From Yamagishiella unicocca (lineage: Eukaryota; Chlorophyta; Chlorophyceae; Chlamydomonadales; Volvocaceae), in the NCBI GenBank assembly GCA_003116995.1, contig BDSL01000004.1, forward strand, positions 2,232,001 to 2,296,000: a stretch of DNA of 64,000 nucleotides, written 5' to 3'. Position numbers and translations under genes: made by a program. The notes under the pieces are model-generated. The model ran no database searches. It was given only the letters and a program-made list of their open reading frames with translations, and was not told the DNA's origin. This document shows, in pieces, positions 56,201 to 64,000 of the stretch (within the stretch, counting starts at the first letter, position 1; every line of letters starts with the position of its first letter).

Positions 56201-59200
56201 TCTGCAAGCGTTAGTTCGGGCTGGTGGATACATAGGGCTGCTGGTGGGTACCCTACCGGAAACCAAGTTTGATTGTTACGGTCATATCATTGCTGCATAA
56301 GCCGAGGGTAAACACGCAAAATCCCATCATCCTTTTGCTGGACACCTTTCCTTTGACGAGTATTGTGGTGTGCAACCCGCCAGCATTATGTATACATCAC
56401 AATAACACCCTTCGCTCGTGGTGTATGACGCCTTCGTCCGCCAGAGTCTGAACCGACTCGACGTGAACTACGACAAGGCAGCGGGTGCGAGCGCCCAGAG
56501 GAGCCTTCCATTGCCGGGCACTGGGGCTGGCGCCGCCATTTCCTGCGACGACTGCTACGCATACCTCGAGGCGGGCATCGGGTTCGAGGTCCTCATCGTT
56601 CCGCAGCGGGAAGCCCCGTTCGTACGCATGGAACACATGCGGGTGAGAGTCGTCAGGAAGCGGTTGCTGCGATGAGGGACCACATTAGCGGGACCGCATT
56701 CGTCGTAAGCTAGGGGCCGAACACGGTGGTGCCGCTTCCATCTGCGCCTTGGTGCGTAGAGCGGAGCCAGTCGGGCGGGGCCGGAAGGTAGTTGGGTACG
56801 AGCGTAAGGCCGTTTGCTTGATGCCGTGCACGCAGCCTAAGCTCATTCTGGCTACGTAACGCCCGTCCGCTTGCCATTGCCGTGGGCTGCAGGTCAGCTT
56901 GTTTGGGTCGCTGAAAATAAACGCAGATATTGCGCTCCAGGCGTTTTACCAGACAAGGATTACGTTGAGGACCGTGACACTGGTGCCGAACAAATTTGCT
57001 GGCTCCGTAGCCTTTACGGCCGGGGTCATTCCCATAACCCTCGACCTGTCCACGTCGTTAAAGGTGCGCCTCCATCGCGTGGCCTGTCTACCTATGCTTG
57101 AGCTTTGGTGTTGTGCCCTTGCGTTCGCCGCTAATGGATGCACGAAGTGGTGTGCTGCTGTATGTCCGCTTGCTGCTTCATTCGTGGGCGTCAGGCGTAT
57201 TCGTACGATTGACCGTTGACGGTTGTTCGTTCCGGGGTGTTCCGATACTATTATTGCTGCATGCCTGCAGGCGCAAGGTAGCTTCACTGTGGGGTCTGTT
57301 GGCATTGTCACCGCGGGCTTCGACTACGGGTACTACGTCGAAATGGGCACGGAGTTTCGCTACCAGTGGCAGGAGTTCAGGCGGTGAGCCTTTTGGGTAA
57401 CCGCAGCGACTTGGTGACACTAGCTGCTGCTGGGGGTGTCACAACAGCTAAGCCCTCCTTTCCTGTGCCCGCAGGATTCCCACGCAGGTCTTCAACAACT
57501 TCAACATGCACCCCGTGAAAGCCACAGTGACAACCTCCGCCACAATCCACGTCTCGATCGTCCCTGAATTCACGATCAGGCTTTGGTGAGACGCACGCGT
57601 ATGCATCACCCATTCACCCTGCTTGCCTGCATGTATGTCTCGCGCTGGGGTAGATTCCAGCCAGCTGCCTGATGGGCTTTTTACCCTTTGGACGCCTTTT
57701 GGCCTTACCTTTGCAGGAAGGTCATACCCTTCGGTATAAGCCCGGAGGCCATTCTGGGGTTTGAGGGCGCAGTGGGCAGCTCTTGGTGCTCCGGCATGGG
57801 CTACCAGCTGTACTACGGTCTGGACCTGTCGCTTTCCATCGAGCAGATGGAGTTTACCCTACCGGTCATCAGGAAGACGCTCATGTTCGGAGCTCCCTGG
57901 CTGCCGACAGCCTTCTCGTTCTCCTTAATTCCCAAGGTGATAACGTCCTGTAGCGTGCTGCACCGACAGCTGTCGCAGGTGCACACCGATTACATTGCGT
58001 AGAGGCTCTGAAACCAGCTGGTAGCAAGTAAGCTTGTTTACCCGCTGCGATTCACCTGCAGCCGTCCGTGCCAGTTGCGCGCACACAGGCGCAGCTGCTT
58101 CCCACCTGCCGGCATCTCTGCCCGTGCAAAGATCCACGCAAAGATCCATGCAAAGATCCATGCAAAGATCCATGTAAGGACCCATATAAAGATGCAAAGA
58201 TCCATATAAAGGTCCATGTAAAGATCCATGCGAAGGTCCATGCAAAGATCCATGCAAAGAACCATGCAACCATTCCACCATCCCCTGCTGCCTGCTGCCT
58301 GCCCTGCTGCGCCCCCCGCCCTGCGACGTCCCCTCCCTGGACCTGTGCGCACAGACTTATCCCCAGTGCCAGCTGTGCAGCGGATGCATCCCCCTGGCAG
58401 CAGCCAGCGGCGAGCAGCGCTCAGCCTCCTGGTACGCGAGCGACTGGGGGAAGTGCAGCGCACTGTGCGGAGGCGGCACTCGCCGCCGCACCGTGGAATG
58501 CCGCCAGACGAGCTGCGGCGTTGAAAGCCGGACTGACGACGGCAGGTGCCCCGTGCCCAAGCCCGCGGTCACCCAAGCCTGCAACACGCAGGCCTGCGGA
58601 CAGGCGCGGCAGTGCTCCCCCAGCTGCAGCCAGGAGATGCTTGATAACGAGATCTGTGACCGGGCGTGCATGGTGCCCGAGTGAGTGTGCGTACGACGTG
58701 CTGTCGTACGGTAGTCAGCCTGCCTGCTGTTTGACAGCCAGTCATTTTGTCGTCATGTGTGTTTTTGTTTTGTCCAGTCCCCGCGCACGCAATGCGCGTG
58801 GTAGACGTGTGCAGCCCCATGCTAGGGGTGCAGAGGCTAGCTAGCTCCAAAGCCTACAGAGCGGCGGGGTCGCCAGCAGCTCGATACCGTGCTCTTGCGT
58901 GCTGCTCGCGCTTCGCCCTTGCGGCAACAAGTCACGTGTCAAGCAGTCACTAGCCAACCCCGCGCCCACGTTGCAACCTGCCCTGATGAGCGCCTGCTGC
59001 ACGCTCAGTAGATAAACCGCCAGCTGCCAACAACAAACTCCTCCTAGCCCCTGTAAGCTGGGGTTCTTACTTGCGCCTTCCTGTCATCCGCGGTTACGCC
59101 TTTTCATGCTCCCAGCCTCCCTCCATAACCGGCGCCCCCAGGTGCGGCTACGACAACGGCTACTGCACGGAGCAGCTCCTGGTCGCATCCTCCTGCCTGT

Positions 59201-62200
59201 CCGCTACCTCCTGCGTGACGTGCCTGCTGAAGTCGTCTTGTGGCTGGTGCGCCGGCAGCGGCAAGTGTGTGCCCGGCTCCGCGGGCGGCCCCTTCTCCGG
59301 CTTCACCTGCTCCGGAACCAACGCCGCCACGGGCTGGTGGACCGGGCAGTGCGTTGCGGACGAGCCGCGGCTTGCCGTACAGTGCCCCACGACGGACGAC
59401 TACCTGCAGGCCGGCAGCAGCTATACAGTCAAGTGGTCGGGAGGGCGCGGTCCGGTGCAGATGTACGTGCGCGCGAGCACCGATTCGTTCCTCATGAACG
59501 GACTGGGCTTGCCCACAGGTGAGGAAATTTTCGGGAAAAAGAGCTGTGGAGACGGCGTAGCTAGGAGGCAGAAGATATGATTAGATGGGGGGGACCCGAT
59601 TTCCATCTGTGCATCCCGCCGCATGCTTTCTGCGCGCATTCACAGCTCCCGCCGCGCGCTGCTGTCGCTGTCGCCTGCCTGTCGTTATCCCTCTCCGGCG
59701 CCCCGCCCAGGCCCCTAACCGGTTTTCTCTTTTGTCGACGGGTTTTCCTTGCCGCCCCAGCCCCCATTTCGAACGACTGCAGCTTCACCTGGAACGTCCC
59801 CGCCGGCCTCGCGAGTAGCACCTCCTACCAGCTTGTGCTCATGAGCGCCTCCGATGACTCCAACTTCGCCGTCAGCAGCATCTTCTCCGTGCGAGGCGTT
59901 GTGGACTCGTACGAGTGGCGCATCGGCTACTGGAGCGCCTGCAGCGCCACTTGCGGCGGCGGCATCCGCACGCGAGTCCGCGTCTGTGTCCGCCTGTGCG
60001 ACATGACCGAGGTGCCCGCAGCCCTCTGCAACGCAGCGTGCGCGCCGCCAACCACAGAGGCCTGCAACACCATAGCCTGCCAGAACAGCTGCCCCGGCGT
60101 GGGAATCTGCTCGGGGGGGCGTTGCGCGCCGTGCAACTGCATGCGTCAGCCAGTTGGTCTGGGCTACTTCTGCGGCACGACCTACCTGGGCTCCAATTTC
60201 GGCTGCGATGTCATTGGGGGGTACAGCTACCAGGAGTGTTGTCGCCGCCAGGGGTGCGTAGCTAAGCTGGCACGCGTGTGGGTGGGTGGGAGGGCAGGAC
60301 CCCAGCGGGGACTGGTCAAACAGTCAAACAACAGCAGCTATATGCATAAAATCAGGCCGCCGCACGGTACATGTGGTGCATGCGTATGGTGAATGCGTGC
60401 GCTGGTGAATTAGCGTCTGGTCAAGGAGTCCCGTGGCCTGTGACGTCGCATCGGGTGTGGGCCAAGCAACCAACTAACCAACTGCCACATCACTCGGCAT
60501 TTCCTCACCTCAAGCCTTCACATGAGAAGTCGCAAGGTCACGACCCGCCGATACCCACAAACAGGGCGCCTGAGGCAGGAAAAGCGATAGCTAGTAGTGT
60601 GGATGGGCCGCTCCAATACAGCATTTGGCTATGGTCCCCGCTGCTCGATCGCTTCCGTCTCCCTCCATCCTCTGCTATCCGCCCAGTTCGTGTCTGCGCT
60701 CCGTTTCCTATGTCGTGTATGTGGCCGGGTCTTAATCTTCTCGCTACCCCCCACTGCTGCCCGTCAGGTTCACTTGCGACGACGGGTGCACGGGCAAGGC
60801 CAAGTGGGTGGAGCTGTACCGTGGACCCTGCAGCAAGCAGTGCGGCGGCGGCACCCAGACACGGACATACGCCTGCCAGGGCCGCTACAACCCGGGATGT
60901 GGTACGTACGCCGCAGCTGGCTATCCAGCTGGCTATCTATCCAGCTGGCTATCTATCCAGCTGGCTATCTATCCAGCTGGCTATCTACGTATGCTGCAGG
61001 GAGGGGCGCGGAGACCTAGCCTGCTGCCAGCTGCACCACATGCACACATCTGACTCGGTCGAGCGGGCGCCACCTGCAGGCAGGGTCTGCTTGCACGTCT
61101 TCACACTAGCTGGCTTCAGGGTTCGCTGCTAGATGACACAAGCTGGAAAGTGATGTTATACGGTTCAGAATAACGCACTCAACGGCAGGTTACCGGTTAC
61201 CAAAGCCCACCCTTCCACATACAGGCGGGTCGGATTACCAATGCGCCCAGAACGTCACCTGTTACGACTACCAGTGCCAGGGCTCCAACCCCGGCCAGCT
61301 CACCTACGAGTGCAACACTCAGCCCTGCCCGGTGTACGGCTGGGCGGCGGAGGAGTGGGAGCCCTGCAGCAGGGCGTGTGGCGGAGGTATGTAAGGTCCG
61401 GATGCGGGCCATACCGTAGACACTCCACACTACTGGTCCCTGCCTGTAAACCCTGCCCCGAGCCCTTGCGTGCAGCCCCTGCCTGCACCGCCTACCCGCT
61501 ATGTATGTTGACGGGCTTAATAACGGTGTCGTTGCACAACGATGTCGTTGCACAACGATGTCGTTACACAACGATGTCGTTACACAACGATGTCGTTGCA
61601 CAACAATGTCGTTACACAACGATGTCGTTGCACAACAATGTCGTTACACAACGATGTCGTTACACAACGATGCCGTTACACAACGATGTCATTACATGTG
61701 CCCACCCGCAGGCACGCAATCCCGCGTCGTGCGGTGCGTCCAGGGCGCATCAGACAGCAGCAGCGGCACGGTGGTGGACCACAGCTACTGCGCTGCCGCC
61801 ACCGCGCCCGCGAGCGTCCAGTCATGCAGGCCGCTGGAATGCATCGAGCTGCCCCTGGATCTGCTGGGCCCCGAGCCCGGCGCCGTCTTCACGACGGGAG
61901 GCGATATCAACATCACATGGTCTGGCGGCAAGGGATACGGCACCGTGAGCATACAGGCGGCCCTGGTGGCGGCCGGCCTGGCGTGTCGTTCCGAGCCTGA
62001 CGCATCGTTCGACGTGCGTGACTGGCAAGGCGCCGCTCTGGATCTGCCGACCTCGGTGGAAAACGTCGGCTGGTCCGTTTGGCGAGCCCCGCGGAGCACC
62101 AGCTCGGGCTGGTATCTGCTGCGAGTGGTGTCGGACAGCGACAGTACGAACATGGACACCGCGGATGGGCCCATCGCCGTCAAGAGCCTGGTCCCCTACT

Positions 62201-64000
62201 CGGCGGTCTTCCTGCCTTGGGACCCCAGCACCTCTGGCCTGTGGGCCGACGTCCGAGTAAGGAATAAGGACGGGGCAGCGAAGGGACCCGCAGGGGACTA
62301 CCGCTGGGGGCTTGCTGTGGACTGCGCTGCACTGCGCCGTGCATGTTGCGCTGCGTTGCTTGTGTTGTATAGTTTGCCTTGACGTTGAGACCAACCCACC
62401 GCGTCCAACCCAACCCACAACGTGTGCCATCAGGTGGTAGTGCGTGGGTCGGACGGGCTTGCCGACCCGAGCCCGGTGATCAGCCTGTCCGGTGCGAAGC
62501 TGCAGGACAACGCAGGGGGGGCGAAGGCGGTGTCGTGGTACGGCCGGGACGTGGGGCTCGTCACCTCCCTGCAGCTGGTGCTTCCCCAGGCGCAGAGCCT
62601 GCCGTCGTTCGCTGTTGTGCTGTTTACGGCGTGCGGTCGCTTCGAGGTGGGTATGCCAGGATGCAGGGCCGTGCTGGGCGGCGCTAGCTCTCTCCGGCGT
62701 TGCTGTCAAAGCGAGGGCCTTATGCTCCAAGCTGAGATCCCAGCTGGAGCACGATATGCACATACACCGGGGCGACGACATGAGAACACCAATTAACCAA
62801 CCAACCAACCAACCAACCAACCGGCCAACCAACCTCGTGGTGCTAGCCTCGCCGAAGCCTAAAACGCTAACTACCGACCCTTCCTCCTCTGCTCTCAGCC
62901 ATCCCGTTACCGGCAGTCGCCGTGTTAACCCCTGCCCTCCCCAACACCCATGCTCCCGGATCAGATGTCTTTCCCTTCAGGAGCCCCGCCAGGCAACAGC
63001 AGCGCTCTTGCGTGCGGCCGCTTCAATGGCAGCTGCTACAGCTGCGCCAGGGCCGGCGGCTGCGGCTATTGCGGCGCCACCGGCGAGTGCATGGCGCTGG
63101 GGCTGCGCGGCGCCGTGCCGGCCACGCGCTCCTGCCCCGTAGACGGCTGGGCGGTCCAGCCAGGCTTCTGCCCCGACCGGTGCAACGCCTTCCGCTCATG
63201 CGACAGCTGCCTGCGGGTGACCGGCTGCGGCTGGTGCGCGGAGAGCTGCGCCTGCACTGCCGTGGACCCGCAGACGCGCGCTCCTGCTGCAGCGACCTGC
63301 AGCGCCCCCAAGTGGCTGGCGGAGCTGCCCTCGGGTGCCGCTTCGTGCGCCGCAGCCCCCGCGACGCTTGACTCACCGTGCCCGACCTCAGCAGTGGTCG
63401 CGGTCGCCGCGGCCCATGTCGTGACACCCAGGACGGGCCCGCCCTACGTGCTACTGAGCGGTGTCGGCTCCAGCAGGGTGGTGACGTGCAGGGACGTGTC
63501 CTGCGTGGCGCAAGGGGCCTGCACGGCGGCTGGAGTGTCCGCCTTCTGTCGCTGTGTTGGCGGCTGGTCTGGGGCGAACTGTACGGTGCCGCCAGGGCCT
63601 TGCTTCGGCAGCGAGCTGTGTGGGGACGGAGGCGTGTGTCTGGAGCGCGGCGGCCAGGCGGTGTGCGCCTGCCTGCAGGGCCACAGCTTCATGGCGCAGC
63701 GAGGTTGCGTCATGGTCGTCTTCAACTCCCCCAGCCCGGTAGGATCCAAAGTACGGCGCGGGTGTATCGTGTACCCCGGAATGGATCCTGCTGCCGTGCA
63801 TGCCTGCATCCCGTACATGCCTTACACAAGAAGAGGCGCACGCACGCCTTGTGGGTCGATCAGGTAGCTGCTGCTGACCCCCTCCCTCGCCTGCTGCCGC
63901 CGCCTTTCCATGTGTAACACTATGTGTGTGCAGCCCCCCACGCCGGTACCGCCGTCTCCAAGGCCGCCACCGCCTCCACCGTCGCCCTGGCCGCCGAAAC
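53248..64000 (+). CDS. Secreted multidomain protein: unknown beta-rich N-terminus, TSP1, LNR, PSI, KNH-like and EGF-like modules, entering an SPPP block (partial, at least 19 exons)
   Basis: Exons: 53248-53463, 54096-54247, 54718-54949, 55283-55558, 55918-56052, 56445-56642, 56893-57063, 57271-57383, 57475-57585, 57717-57936, 58355-58680, 59142-59518, 59761-60253, 60768-60901, 61225-61386, 61712-62256, 62434-62650, 62981-63738, 63934->64000. Phases agree throughout. The signal peptide is SVLSAAALLFAGAVHA. Residues ~30-608 match no family I know; ~340-608 alternate short beta-type segments. Then come TSP1 (DWGKCSALCGGGTRRRTVEC), an LNR (CSPSCSQ...CDRACMVPECGYDNGYC), PSI (SCVTCLLKSSCGWCAGSGKC), a KNH-like beta-sandwich (SSYTVKWSGGRGPVQMYV), TSP1 (YWSACSATCGGGIRTRVRVC), a linker, TSP1 (GPCSKQCGGGTQTRTYAC), TSP1 (EEWEPCSRACGGGTQSRVVR), a second KNH-like domain (GGDINITWSGGKGYGTVSIQ), two PSI units (CYSCARAGGCGYC; CDSCLRVTGCGWC), and EGF-like units (CRCVGGWSGANC). 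The protein then starts [19 protein letters not shown] and leaves the window. Extracellular matrix, adhesion or receptor roles are inferred. The GTCAGT donor at 54950 is the weakest junction. Confidence 0.85.
54343..54385 (+). repeat. Intronic dispersed repeat, family A, copy 8 (short)
   Basis: GCAAAAAAGAACCGGTGACT followed by CGGGAGCGAGCGGG, the 5' half of the family A consensus. Lies in intron 2 of the TSP1-module gene, same sense as the host. Confidence 0.55.
55091..55217 (+). repeat. 63-bp tandem duplication in an intron
   Basis: Two adjacent copies of a 63-base unit starting TGGGACCA(C/T)CGCGCG and ending CGCAAACTCCCAA, differing at one or two bases. In intron 3 of the TSP1-module gene. 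Recent duplication. Confidence 0.95.
58124..58271 (+). repeat. Intronic 12-bp tandem repeat
   Basis: About twelve copies of AAAGATCCATGC with variants (ATATAAAGATCC, GAAGGTCCATGC). In intron 10 of the TSP1-module gene. It reads as CKDPCKDP in one frame, but that frame does not splice into the gene. Confidence 0.95.
60919..60990 (+). repeat. Intronic 16-bp tandem repeat
   Basis: Four to five copies of CTGGCTATCTATCCAG in intron 14 of the TSP1-module gene. Confidence 0.95.
61524..61692 (+). repeat. Intronic 16-bp tandem repeat
   Basis: Ten or more copies of GATGTCGTTACACAAC, alternating with a GTCGTTGCACAAC variant. In intron 15 of the TSP1-module gene, inside the intron that splits a TSP1 module at CGG/GGT. 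Confidence 0.95.
62790..62834 (+). repeat. AACC tetranucleotide microsatellite
   Basis: A run of AACC units in intron 17 of the TSP1-module gene. Confidence 0.95.

Noticed and set aside
58068..58844. 258-codon frame with CKDPCKDP repeats
   Set aside because: A 12-bp intronic tandem repeat read in a frame different from the TSP1 exon that begins at 58355; it does not join neighbouring exons.
61524..61692. CRISPR-like regular repeat
   Set aside because: The 16-bp units are directly adjacent without unique spacers and lie in a eukaryotic intron.

Overview
The window looks like nuclear DNA of a volvocine green alga (Chlamydomonas/Volvox relatives). The evidence is very high GC, many short-to-medium GT-AG introns (most genes have 5 to 22 exons), Ala/Gly/Ser/Gln low-complexity inserts, long Ser-Pro-Pro-Pro coding blocks typical of the hydroxyproline-rich extracellular matrix, TGTAA-type poly(A) motifs and CCCTAAAA telomere-like words. 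I do not claim a species. All gene models were spliced by hand from GT/AG (rarely GC/AG) signals and checked for reading-phase agreement at every junction.

Layout: (1) 269-476 (+), last exon of a coiled-coil protein, perhaps the axonemal CCDC113/CCDC96 type. (2) 1936-8047 (-), 10-exon coiled-coil protein with one membrane segment and a long Ala/Gly-rich tail; its introns hold several minisatellites. (3) 8576-12968 (+), 6-exon SEC14 lipid-transfer protein with a ~750-residue disordered tail ending in a CaaX-like Cys-Thr-Ile-Met. (4) 14668-19312 (+), 5-exon, 1132-residue protein of unknown function with a possible organelle-targeting leader. (5) 19313-23084, intergenic. (6) 23085-36949 (+), 22-exon giant cell-surface protein: signal peptide, Cys-rich head with MopE-like and DUF4215-like motifs, a ~1500-residue PPSP rod in a single exon (interrupted by three 1-base frameshifts in C runs), three related Cys-Trp modules, one transmembrane helix and a short cytoplasmic tail. 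(7) 39230-41044 (+), FAM32A-like nuclear protein. (8) 41553-45831 (-), 10-exon extended SDR of the RmlD/MAT2B type. (9) 46899-51748 (-), 9-exon plastid-type FAD oxidoreductase of the carotenoid desaturase/CrtU-like superfamily, with two apparent GC-AG introns. (10) 53248->64000 (+), secreted multidomain protein with TSP1, LNR, PSI, KNH-like and EGF-like modules; it enters a new SPPP block and runs off the window.

Two large extracellular-matrix or cell-adhesion type genes (6 and 10) dominate the right half; housekeeping genes lie between them. The introns share two families of short dispersed repeats. One (ACCGGT family) was found at eight sites, all inside introns, which makes it a candidate intron-resident mobile element. 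Nothing suggests an operon, CRISPR array, phage, plasmid or toxin system. The most novel-looking items are the giant membrane-anchored rod protein, the domain-shuffled TSP1/LNR/PSI/EGF protein, the CaaX-tailed SEC14 protein and the intronic repeat family.
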